Shown here: in pieces, positions 52,901-62,517 of the stretch
Position numbering within the stretch: the stretch's first letter is position 1
How the letters are laid out: each line of letters opens with the position of its first letter
Origin: Meloidogyne chitwoodi
Lineage: Eukaryota > Nematoda > Chromadorea > Rhabditida > Meloidogynidae
Assembly (NCBI GenBank): GCA_015183035.1
Contig: JACZZP010000006.1
Span: 2,294,001-2,358,000, forward strand
Length of the DNA: 64,000 nt
Direction: 5' to 3'
Made by a program: the position numbers and the translations under genes
The notes under the pieces: model-generated
What the model saw: the letters and a program-made list of their open reading frames with translations, nothing else
What the model was told of the DNA's origin: nothing
The model's database searches: none

Positions 52901-54925
52901 TCCGGAAAAGTTGTGTCTAACACCAGAAAATTGCTCTGTTATTCCTTTTTTAGTTGTTTTTATGTTTTGTAGAACAGTTTAAGTTTTCCCTCATTTCTCT
53001 GTTTTGTTTCTTTTAAAAACAATTTAATTAACTATAAAAACAGAGAAACAAATTAATTAATCTTTAGCTATAAAAACAGAGAAAGGAAGAGTGTAAAACA
53101 TTTAAAAAGGGAATAATAATAAACTTTTACTTTTTTGAGACAACAGAGACAAAAAATACAAATCTAAGGATCAATATAATATTCAGAATGAGAGAGACAT
53201 GCGCTTTTTAGTCTTTTGTTATATATTTTAATGTTACTTTTGTTGACTAAGCCGTTATATACCTTTATTTATTTTATTTTTTTTAAGAGAGGTGAAGAGA
53301 TTGCGGATGAGCTCAAACAACAAAAAAAAATAAAAATTATGAGCGATTGGCCAAACAAAAGAAAAAAAGAAGTGGTGGTGACCGGTTATTCTTCTTATAT
53401 TTTATTTTTTTATTGTATATAAATGTGTGAAAAAGAGGGAGAAAATAATGAAAACTTTGAAAAAAAATATAAAATTTAAAAAAAATGACTGGCATTATTA
53501 AAAATATTTTAATATTTTTTAAATCTTTAAAAATAAAAAAAATAAAGAAAAATTATAAATATTTTAACAAATAATTTTCCTTTATTTACATACATGTTTA
53601 TTTACTTTTTTCTATAAGAAAAATTATAATCGGATTATTAGGCCAAGTGTTACACGTAAAAAAAGAGAAAAGTTTTACTTTTATTTTTAAGGGGGATATA
53701 TTCTTAAAAATTTATTTAACATTTTTCTATCGTAGAGTTTTGGATGATATAGTATCATTCGAAAGAGGATCAAATTCTGAATAGAATGAGCTATGGACGA
53801 GCCAAAACCTAAAGAGGAACCTCGAGATAAAAATTTTTGAAAATTAAAAAAAAATTGGGGGAATGAATATTTTAAATTTTTTTTTTAAACTTTTGTTAAT
53901 TTACCTACCCTCTTTTCTTTTTTTTCATCTAAATATTTAATCTTTTCTTTTTTTATTTTTTCTCATTTAAAAAGAAATTTCTTCTTTTTATTTCGGCATT
54001 TAATATTACTATAACCAAATATAATGGCATATGGCTTTTTATTTTTTAAACACAAATTGATGAATTACACTTTTCGGCTTATTTCTCTCTTTTTATTTTC
54101 AGATTTTCTTTAATTATTATACAATTTAAAAGCGCCAAATTTTGTACTTAAAAAGGAAGTAAAATTGTCAAAATAAAAAAAATGATGGAATGGAAAATGA
54201 TAAGAATAGAGACTCTCGTTATAAAGACACATCGGATATAAAGAAATCCGTATATAAGGGCACATTGAATATAAAAAATAATAATTATTATTATTAGACC
54301 CCAATCCCTTAGTGTACGGATGTGTCAACTGTAGAGCTAATAAATGATAAAGAAGAGAAAAATAAATAAATCGGATTGAAATGATCTTAAATATATTATT
54401 TTAATTAATTTATAAATTTTAAATATTTATAAACATTAATTTTATTTGGCCAGATGTCTTAATAATTCTTTTTTTATTTTTTTTTAACTTTTTCCTTATT
54501 TGTAAAAAAAGTTATTAACCCAAAATATCAAAAAATAAATAAACCTATTTTTATCTTTTAAATAGGTGATCTTTTGGGTTAAACTTGAAAAGAAAGCTTT
54601 GTTTATTCGCCTTTCTTTCATAAACCTCTTTTTATAAAATTACTGTAAAATTAGCTAAAAATAAATAAAAAGAATTTTCCCTCTACTTGGCATTATTTTT
54701 AATATTTTTTTCCTTTTTTCTATTTTTTAAAAGTTTTCTCAATTTTACTAATTTACAAGAGGAGAAGATTAAAAAAATAAATAAGCTTATACCCCTTATA
54801 ATTTTAAAAAAATATTCTTTGGGTTAAGAGAGATCCCCAAATGGATTAAATAATAATAAAAACCCCTTTGGATTATCTTTTTTTTTTTGTAAAAAAAAGT
54901 CCACGCCCTTAAAAAAGATTAAAAA
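52901..54925. other. Divergent intergenic region before the Pitx-like gene
   Basis: This holds the upstream regions of LRR gene 3 (-) and the homeobox gene (+). A repeated word (ctataaaaacagagaaa) occurs at about 53031-53090. A pogo-like repeat lies at about 54205-54275. Open frames at 53216-53422 and 54110-54328 are low complexity and not supported. No RNA gene was seen. Confidence 0.5.
54205..54275. repeat. Pogo/Tigger-like repeat fragment
   Basis: gagactctcgttataaagac followed by acatcgg, then ccgtatataagggcacattg. These are two same-direction copies of the family core, without a clear inverted partner, so this is a fragment. It lies upstream of the homeobox gene. Confidence 0.55.
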
Positions 54926-56598
54926 ATGATGTTTTCTTCACCAACATATACTCCAACAACAATTAATTGTTGGGAAAATTCACAACAACAACAATTACAA
55001 CAACAATTACCTATTAAAACAACAACAAATAATAATAATACAAATAATTGTTTTTTAAAAACAAATAATTGTTTTTTAAATTCTTTAAATTCATCTAATC
55101 AACAAACATTTTTTGGAACAACAAATACAAATAATTATTTAACAACATCATTTTCTTCAAATAATTTTAATTATAATCAAGAACCTAATCAACAACAATT
55201 ATTTTTTAATTCTTATTCTTCTCAATTTAATAATAATAATAATAATATTTTAATACAACAACCTTATTCATATCTTTCACCTTTAGAATTTTGTAATGAT
55301 TTAATTGATTATTCTAATAATGAAATTATTAGATTAAATTGTATTAAACCTACTATTCCTTTAATTGAAAATAATGGTAATTCTTTATTTTTAAAATTTA
55401 AATAAAATTTATTATTATTATTTAGCAAGTTCAACTCAATCTTTTCAAAATAATTTTCCTTCAACCTTTTCACATAATTCTAACATAAAATTAAATGAAA
55501 AGAAATCTTCTAATAAAAGTAAAGACTAGTTCAGGGATATAATTTCACCCCTTGGGATATAGGGGTCCCAACAGAAGAAGGAAAGGACACAAAAGAGATA
55601 AAGCATTATAACCACTAATTACCCAGTGATGGGAAAGTTCCGGAAATGGAACTTCTAACTACCAAATTTCTGGAACTATGGAACTGGTTGATTATTTGAA
55701 CTGGGTCTGGAACTAGTTCATAACCTCATACCTAGTTCCAGAACTGGAACTAGGTATGAAAATTAAAAATACAGTTCCTGAACTAGAACTAGTTCCGTAG
55801 AAATTTTGGAACTTTCCCATCACCGCCTAAAGTCATGTACTTCCTCAATTAATTACCCAAAATAATTAAGTATTCGAGGAAATAAATTTTTTATTTTTTT
55901 TTAAGAAAATGTACCTACTGAAAAAATAAAGAAACAAAAAAATCAAATAAATTTAAAAAAGAAAAACAAAAATAATAATATTAAAAATACAACACAAGAA
56001 TTACCAAAACAAAGAAGACAACGAACACATTTTAGGTAAAAAATAAAAAATTTAAATAAAAATAATATTTTAAAGTACACAACAATTAAATGAACTAGAA
56101 AGTTTATTTTCTAAAAATAAATATCCAGATGTTAGTAATAGAGCAGCAATTTCACGTTCTATTGGATTAAATGAACAATGTATTAGGGTAAATAATTTAA
56201 TTAATTTAATTCAATTTTAAATAAAAATAAATTTAATAAGTATTTTTATTTAATTCAATTTTAGCTTTATAATTAACTCAAAAATAAAAGAAAAAATGAA
56301 ATAAACCCCTTAGGGAATTAAATTTGATAAAAATGAAAAAATTAATTTTAAGGTTTGGTTCAAAAATCGAAGAGCAAAATGGCGTAAAAGAGAAAAACCA
56401 ACAAATATTAATAATAATTTTGTTATATTACCATCACAATTACAAAAAAACAGAATTTCCTCTAATTCCTCTTCTTTTATTAAAGAAGAAAAAATAATTA
56501 TTTCACAAATTAATCAACAAAATAATAATAATATTCAATTTAAACAAATAAAAAACGAAGAAACAAATTTTGAATGGACGACAAATATAAAAAACTAG
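54926..56598 (+). CDS. Paired-class homeobox transcription factor, Pitx/UNC-30 type
   Basis: Four exons in phase: 54926-55377, about 55426-55519, 55907-56034, about 56075-56188 and 56354-56598, the homeodomain being split over the last three. The N-terminal region (1-180) is Gln/Asn-rich and repetitive. A Lys/Asn-rich stretch leads into the homeodomain: QRRQRTHF, then STQQLNELESLFSKNKYPDV, SNRAAISRSIGLNEQCIR and VWFKNRRAKWRKREK. Lys at homeodomain position 50 (VWFKNRR) and the QRRQRTHF start are typical of Pitx; in C. elegans UNC-30 specifies GABAergic motor neurons. Helix 2 (SNRAAISRSIGLNEQCI) is diverged from the usual REEIAVWTNLTEARV, so target choice may differ. No OAR motif is seen in the Gln/Asn-rich tail. 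The intron at 55520-55906 carries a hAT-like MITE. Confidence 0.88.
55624..55825. mobile_element. hAT-like MITE in the Pitx-like gene intron
   Basis: The left end cagtgatgggaaagttcc and the right end, read on the other strand, cggtgatgggaaagttcc differ at one base. The CAGTGATGGG start fits the hAT superfamily. The interior (about 165 bp) is made of inverted and direct copies of ggaact/agttcc words (ggaactaggta, tagttccagaactgg). No open frame is seen. The word taattaccc precedes the left end and recurs about 26 bp beyond the right end, so the target duplication is unresolved. Confidence 0.7.
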
Positions 56599-57215
56599 AA
56601 TATTTTTTTAAAAAAAATTTTAATAATTTTCTGCCTAAAAAAATATTAAAATTTGTAAATATATCTTAATAACCTTTTTTAATAATAAAAATACTAATAT
56701 TTACTTAAAACTTAAAAAATATTCACTGGTCAATAGCACGGTGTAGTGGCGAACGCGCCCGACTAAACCCAAAGTCGACCAAAGTTCGATATCTTTCGAT
56801 GGTCAAAACGATTTTTTCTTATTTTTACGTTAGTAAAAAAAATTCTTTCTTTTTTACTCACAAAAAACTTTTTCTAATTAAAAATTTTATTTTTTTAAAC
56901 TAAATTCATATTTTGTTTAGTCTTTAAAATTTGCAAAAATTGGGGTGTGAGACGGGAAGACTAGGGGGAAGAAAAAAATTTAAAAAAAAATATGAGAGAT
57001 CTAAAAAAGAGAAAAAATTGAGATAATTACGTATAACAAAAAATTAAAAATTTATTTTTCATTATTAACAAAAAATAATATTTTTAAGCTAACAAAGTTT
57101 AATTAAGAGTAATTTTTAATTTTTTTGTTATTCCCAATATATTTAGGGGGTTTTTTTTAAAGATTTTTAGATAAAAGAGTAAGTTAGAATTCTTGTATAA
57201 ATATATTTTTTTTAA
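56599..57215. other. Convergent intergenic region with tRNA-like repeat
   Basis: AT-rich spacer between the homeobox gene (+) and the CNOT2-CNOT11 gene (-). Its only landmark is the tRNA-like sequence at about 56735-56810. Nothing else was recognised. Confidence 0.5.
56735..56810 (+). repeat. tRNA-like sequence, probable SINE head, second copy
   Basis: tagcacggtgtagtggcgaa followed by cgcgcccgacta resembles a tRNA 5' half with box A. A weak box B (aagttcgatatctt) follows. The word aacgcgcccgacta is identical to the one at about 28461. The stems are too poor for a functional tRNA. Confidence 0.5.
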
Positions 57216-59318
57216 TCAAAGATGAAGTGTCTTTTGATATAGCTGTGACGCTTCTTTAAGCGAAAGGTATGAGAAGGCAAAATTTTGAATTTCTGAACGA
57301 ACTGGCTGAAATTTATTTTTTTTTAAATAAAAAGGTAAAAGATATATCGAAAGGCACATTAATTAATTAATTTAAAAAATTAATTATTTAATTAAAAAAA
57401 ACCAACCGAGACATCAAAGTACCTCAGATCAAGCAAAGCATTAAAAAACACACAAACAATACGAACTAAAATTAAAAAGAAAATAAATTAATAAAAGAAA
57501 ACCTAAGCGATCTGTAGCCGTCAAACCATTAGAAGATCCTTTTTCACATGTTGAAATACAAACAGAAATGAGTTTAAGCAAAAAATCATTAGGAATTTTA
57601 ATGTTCTAAATAAAAAAATTTAATACTAAAAAATTTTTTATTTAAAAAAAGGACCAATAAACCCAAAAATTCAAAAAACCTTATATTCACAAAGTTGAAC
57701 AAATTTATTAATCGCTACAAGAACCGAAACATCAATACTCATATTTAAAAGAATTTCAACGTTTGAACGATAATTTGATGGTTCATATATTAATTGAAAA
57801 GCAAGCAAAATTCCAGCAATTTCAGGTTCATATTGAATAAAATCAAAAAACTTGAAATTAAATTAATTTTAAATCAATCAAATTTAAATTAAAAAAACCT
57901 GTTTTGATTCATCCAACTGAGCAAAAATTTCAGGGTTTTCGAGAAGAACACTTAAAAGAAGGCGGAGTTCTGGTCGTGGAATAGTCAAACCACTTGAAAT
58001 TCTTTTTAGTTGATTCAACACACTAATTTAAATAAATAAAATTAATTAATTAAAAGAAAAATAGTTTCCAAAAAAATTCTGATTTAATAAAGCACAAAAA
58101 GGCAAAAAAATAAAATTAAAAAATACGAAGATATAGGAAGAGGACCACCATTATTATTATTAATATTTCCATCCATTGTTTTCAGCATAGAAGAAGTGGT
58201 GGTTATTATATTTGTTGATGGATTTTGCTGTTGCTGAAACGAAGGTGGTGGCTGTTGTTGTCGATTTTGTTGTGCCTGTTGTTGATGGCTTGTCCCTGGA
58301 ACTGATGGCTTTCCTTCCAAATCTTTATACTCTAAAACCATTTCTTTTGGTACCTAAAACTACTAAGTTTATAAAAAAAATATTTTAAAAATAACCTTTC
58401 TCCATTGGATCGGGTCAAAAGCATTATATTGACATTTTTCATAAGTGCCGTCAATTACTCCGGGTAGAGAAGAAAAAGCAGCTCTTTGTAGCCAAAAACG
58501 TTCAATTTTATGAAACCGCCAATCTCGAGCATATCTGTCAAATATTCCACAAATTTTAGTTAAAGTTAATTTGAAAAAAACAAACAATTCAGAAGCAGCA
58601 GCAACTTGATAAACTTCACCAGGACAATTATAAAAGAGGTAGAAGAGAACATCCTCATGTAATTTATTTAATTTAATATTTGGTAATTTGTCCCTTATTG
58701 TAGCATTAGTTAAATATTCTTCAGGTACTTTTGCATCCAAATCCTGAATTCGGCAAGAAAAGTCAGCCCATGGACCACCAAATGTTTGGAACAAATTTTT
58801 TCTGATAAAATATGTAGAATATATTATTAACAGTTTTTTTGATAAATTACTTTGGTGTATTTAAATTTAATCCAAAATTTGTCAAGTCGTGACCTAAGGC
58901 AAGTCCAACTATTGATGGCGAACTTTCTATTTTTATCAAAAATGTAAGCAATCCAGCCATACCAAATCTTTGAAATAAAAAACATTTTTTAAAATTAAAA
59001 ATTTAAATGTTCAAACTGGTCATTAAGCATCCCTGGTGGAATGTTTGTAACACGGCCTGAAAAATATATGTTTGTAAAATAATTTCAAAAAAAAAAATAA
59101 CCGTCAGGATGGGTCTGTATTCCTACATTTTCAGAGATAACATTAGCCACTACTGGTCTTTTTTCAGGTACACATTTCAATTCGTCATTCAACAATGAGG
59201 CACTTTTCTAAATAAACAAAATAAAAACTAAACCAATTTAAGATTTAAAAACCTGTGGTTGTTGACTGTTATGAACGAGCGAACTCGCCAATACAGGAAA
59301 GTCATCAACATTAAACAT
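57216..59318 (-). CDS. CCR4-NOT subunit CNOT2 fused in frame to CNOT11 C-terminal domain
   Basis: CCR4-NOT shortens mRNA poly(A) tails. CNOT2 part: MFNVDDFPVLAS; VTNIPPGMLNDQFGMAGLL; ALGHDLTNFGLNLNTPK; FGGPWADFSCRIQDLDAKVP; EYLTNATIRDKLPNIKLNKL; then the NOT box LHEDVLFYLFYNCPGEVYQV, RDWRFHKIERFWLQRA and FDPIQWRKVPKEMVLEYKDL. A Gln-rich linker of about 50 residues follows, where CNOT2 normally ends. The exon starting near 58026 joins in phase (TCTTC|TGTG) and reads VLNQLKRISSGLTIPRPELR, LLLSVLLENPEIFAQLD, FFDFIQYEPEIAGILLAFQL, VEILLNMSIDVSVLVAINKF, LKLISVCISTCEKG and LVRIVCVFFNALLDL. It ends KEASQLYQKTLHL at 57216. These match the CNOT11 C-terminal domain, which in human binds CNOT10 and is a separate gene. 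The CNOT11 N-terminal domain is absent. The total is about 500 residues. Both domain calls are strong; the single transcript is inferred from phase and lack of stops. Confidence 0.9.
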
Positions 59319-59660
59319 GAGTAGACTTCTTGCTTACGGACAAATAATGTTGATCGTTTTTTTGTTCAAAATTAAATTCAAGAACTACAGAAACATAAAA
59401 AACTTTAGATCAAAAATTTACTTTGATTGAAAATAACATTTAGCGTGATTCTCCACAAGATAGTGCTCTTTTTTACTTTCTTTCTCTAAAGTGTACTATT
59501 TTTTCTCTAACGTTTTTTTCGCGCGCTGAATCTCAGACTCTTTTTGTTATGTTTCATTTCGTTTTGTCAACTAATTTAAAATGTCTAATGTATATAATGT
59601 TAAATTGCTCGAGGATTTTTTAAATCTTCATTTTTTTAAAATAATTTTCTCTTTTTAAGG
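59319..59660. promoter_or_regulatory. Bidirectional upstream region, CNOT2-CNOT11 / UBE2E
   Basis: 342 bp separate the divergent start codons. It contains a CG-rich spot (tttcgcgcgctga) near 59518 and a CT-rich tract. The UBE2E side ends in tctctttttaag directly before the ATG at 59661, an acceptor-like signal. A small ATG-led stretch at 59581 (MSNVYNVKLLED) could be a 5' exon of UBE2E, but this is not supported by phase alone. Confidence 0.4.
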
Positions 59661-60461
59661 ATGAATTCAAATTGTTATCTTCCCTCAAGTTCTGGTACAG
59701 TTCAAGCAGCAGTTGGATTGTCTCAAACAGTTAGTAAATCTAGTGTCCTTCGTGATAATTCTAACGTATTTTTTAATATTTATTTAATAGGTATTTCATT
59801 TTTTTAGACGCCGTCTTCTACAAATTCTTTTAGTCGAACACCTCTTTTTAATATACCACAATGCTCTCCAAGTCGCAGACTTTTTATTGAACTTTCTCAT
59901 TTGAATAAAACTTCTTTACCTGGGCATGATTTTTAAATTTTTATTTTAAATTTTAAGTATTTCAGTTGTCATGCTTTTCCTAGCAGTGAAAGTATATTTA
60001 AATGGTCTGTTGTTTTGCAAGGTCCTCCCGACACAGTTTATACAACAGGAATATTTTTTGTTGAATTAATATTTGGAGTCAATTATCCATTCATTCCGCC
60101 TGAAGTGATTTTTCGTACAAAAATTTATCACTGTAATATAAACAGGTTTGGATTCTTTTAAATTAAAATAAGATGATAATTATTCTTTTTTTATTACTAA
60201 TCTTTTGATTTAAGTCAAGGACAAGTTTGTATGGGCTTAAAACAAAATTGGTCATCTTCTATGGGAGTAGTTGATGTTCTCAAAGTAATTTTATTTCTTT
60301 AAAGTTTTTTTTAAATTTATCTTTTACAGATGTTGATTTCTTTATTTTATTCTTGTAATCCACATAATAGTTTGGTCCCTCACATTGCTAATCAATATAT
60401 TCACCAATTTGAGGAATTTGAAAAAGTGGCGAGAATTTGGACAAAACGATTTTCTTCTTGA
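59661..60461 (+). CDS. Ubiquitin-conjugating enzyme E2, UBE2E-like (divergent)
   Basis: Exons carry MNSNCYLPSSSGTVQAAVGL (Ser/Thr-rich N-terminal extension, as in the UBE2E group), SRTPLFNIPQCSPSRRLFIE, ESIFKWSVVLQGPPDTVYTT, GIFFVELIFGVNYPFIPPEV, IFRTKIYHCNINSQGQVCMG, LKQNWSSSMGVVDVLKMLIS, CNPHNSLVPHIANQYIHQ and ARIWTKRFSS, stopping at 60461. YHCNIN replaces the usual HPN, as in UBE2E enzymes, and the catalytic Cys is that of GQVCMGL. Substitutions such as CMGLKQNWSSSMG for the common CLDILKDNWSPALT are at usually strict positions, so activity or partner choice may have drifted. The next gene begins 137 bp after the stop on the same strand. Confidence 0.88.
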
Positions 60462-60580
60462 TTTTTTTCTACTTTTAATTTTTAAAGACAAAATGTGATA
60501 ACTTTTGATCGCAATTATATTTTATTCGTTTATTTTAAATATTTTTTGTAAATATAATACTTTTTTAATTTAAATTGTTA

Positions 60581-60595
60581 ATCTTTTTCAAACAG
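60581..60595 (+). promoter_or_regulatory. Probable trans-splice acceptor before SPTLC1
   Basis: atctttttcaaacag lies 2 bases before the ATG at 60598, and only about 134 bp after the upstream UBE2E stop. The pyrimidine-AG context and short spacing fit an internal operon acceptor that receives a spliced leader. Confidence 0.5.
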
Positions 60596-60597
60596 AA

Positions 60598-62019
60598 ATG
60601 AAGAAAATGAACCTTTTTGGAAGCTATTTTCTTATTTTTATTCTTTTTGCTGCAGCTTTTGCATTACGGAATTGGTCACTTTTAATGGTCGTTGTACTTG
60701 GCTCTTTTGTTTATTGGAAGTCTCGTTTACAATTTAAAAGAAAAAGGGAACAATTAATGACTGAAGAGGTTTAATTTTCTTTAAAAATGGGAACTTTTCA
60801 GCTTTTAAAGTTAAAAATGAGTTTTTCTCTTTTTTCTTTAGTGATTGGCGGGTGGTCCTTTTAATTTTTTTGTAACTAGTTGTACATTTAAATATTTTTT
60901 AAATTTTATTTTTTAATAAATAGGAAATGGATGTTAGAATATCTGCTTGGGAACCAATTCCTCTAGTTCCTGAAATCTCTGATTCAAATATACGAGAACC
61001 TTGCACAATTGAAGGGTATTTTTAATATTTAATTTAAGAAATTTATTTTTCTTTTTTAGAAAAATAACAAAATATATAAAAATAAATGAAAAGGACTGTC
61101 TGAATATGCTTTCCTCTGATTTTTATGGATTAATTGGAAATGAACGAATTGAGGTTAAAAATTATTTAAATGAAAAAAATATATATTTTCTTCTACATAT
61201 TTAAAGGAAGCAGCAAAAAATACAATATTTAAATATGGAGTAGGCTCTTGTGGTCCTCGTAATTTTTATGGAACAGTAGATGTTCATTTAAACTTGGAAA
61301 AACAATTGGCAGACTTTTTGGGTTGTGAAGAAGCAATTTTATATAGTTATGGTTTTGCAACAATTGCTAGTGCTATTCCGGCATATTCAAAAAAAGATGA
61401 TTTAATTTTTGTTGATAAATGTTGCAATTTTTCTATTCAAAAAGGACTTGAAGCTTCAAAAAGCAGAATTATTTGGTTTATTTTTTTTAATTTTTTTTGG
61501 AAAATTTATTTTTTAGTTGGTCAGACTAATTTAAAAATTAAAAAAATATGACGCTTATTTTGGGAATTTTTTTATATAATTTTTTCCCTATTTTATTAAA
61601 GCTTTTCACTATAGTATGTAGAATTTAAATTTTTGGGAAAAGTTTTTTGAACTCAATTTTCAATTTTATTAAAATCCTTTTCTTTTAATTAAAAAAATTA
61701 TTCATTCAATTAATTAAAAAAAGAATAAAATTTAAGGTTTGAACACAATGACATGAACCATCTTGAAAAACTTTTGACAGAACAACAACTTTATGAAGCA
61801 AAGGTTAAACCTTTTTTTAATTAAATTAATAAAAAAAATTTTCTTAGAATAAAAAAAAGTCTTGTACAATTAGAAAATTTATTGTTGTTGAAGGTATTTA
61901 TGCAAACACAGCAGACATTTGCCCTTTGGATAAATTGATTGAATTTAAATGGAAATATAAAGTTCGGATATTTGTTGATGAATCACTCTCTTTTTGCGTT
62001 TTGGGAAAAAATGGAAGAG
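60598..62019 (+). CDS. Serine palmitoyltransferase subunit 1 (SPTLC1/LCB1), 3' part not found
   Basis: This ER-membrane subunit pairs with LCB2 to make 3-ketodihydrosphingosine, the first step of sphingolipid synthesis. The N-terminal membrane segments are [20 protein letters not shown] and [14 protein letters not shown]. Then come [124 protein letters not shown] and [18 protein letters not shown]. The last exon seen ends at a GT donor at 62020, roughly two thirds through the protein. The rest is absent up to base 64000. It may lie beyond the window, leaving the trehalase gene nested in the intron, or it may have been lost. CCGPR-type residues around the active site (SCGPRNFYG) are intact. 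As in other LCB1 proteins, no pyridoxal lysine is expected. Probably operonic with UBE2E. Confidence 0.9.
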
Positions 62020-62517
62020 GTTGGTTAATTTTTTTAATATTTATTTATTTATTTTTTTTTCCTTACTAATATACAAATTAATTGAATAATATTAAATAAT
62101 ATTAAAATATTTGTGTACAAAAAAGGCAAATATATTCATACAAATTTAAGAGAAAAATAGGGAAAGAAGTGTTTAATTTTAAGTAATGTATTTTTTGTAT
62201 AGAAAGAAGAGAAAATATTAATTATTTTGTAAAATTTTGTAAAAATAAAGCTGTTTTTTAGTACATAAAATTGTTTTTTAAGTAAAAGTTAGAGGGGAAG
62301 AAAATAAATTTTGTGAAGATAATATGCTAAAATATAGGTAAATATTAGACAGAGAGGGACGGTCTTTATTGGGGAAGAGGAAAGGGAGTGTTTCTTTAAT
62401 TTCTAAAAATTAAAATTAATTTTTTAAATGTCCGGGACCGCTCCCCTGAATTTTCTAAAAATTATAATTTTTTAATTAAATAAAAGTGTAAAATTAAAGT
62501 AAAAATATATTAATAAA
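62020..62517. other. AT-rich spacer, no exon seen
   Basis: Either the start of a long SPTLC1 intron or an intergenic spacer before the 3' end of trehalase. Simple A/T runs and a GC-rich spot (gtccgggaccgctcccc, about 62430). No coding homology on either strand. Confidence 0.5.

Noticed and set aside
53216..53422. Plus-strand open frame of about 68 codons
   Set aside because: No homology or splice partners; Lys- and Phe-rich low complexity in the spacer before the homeobox gene.
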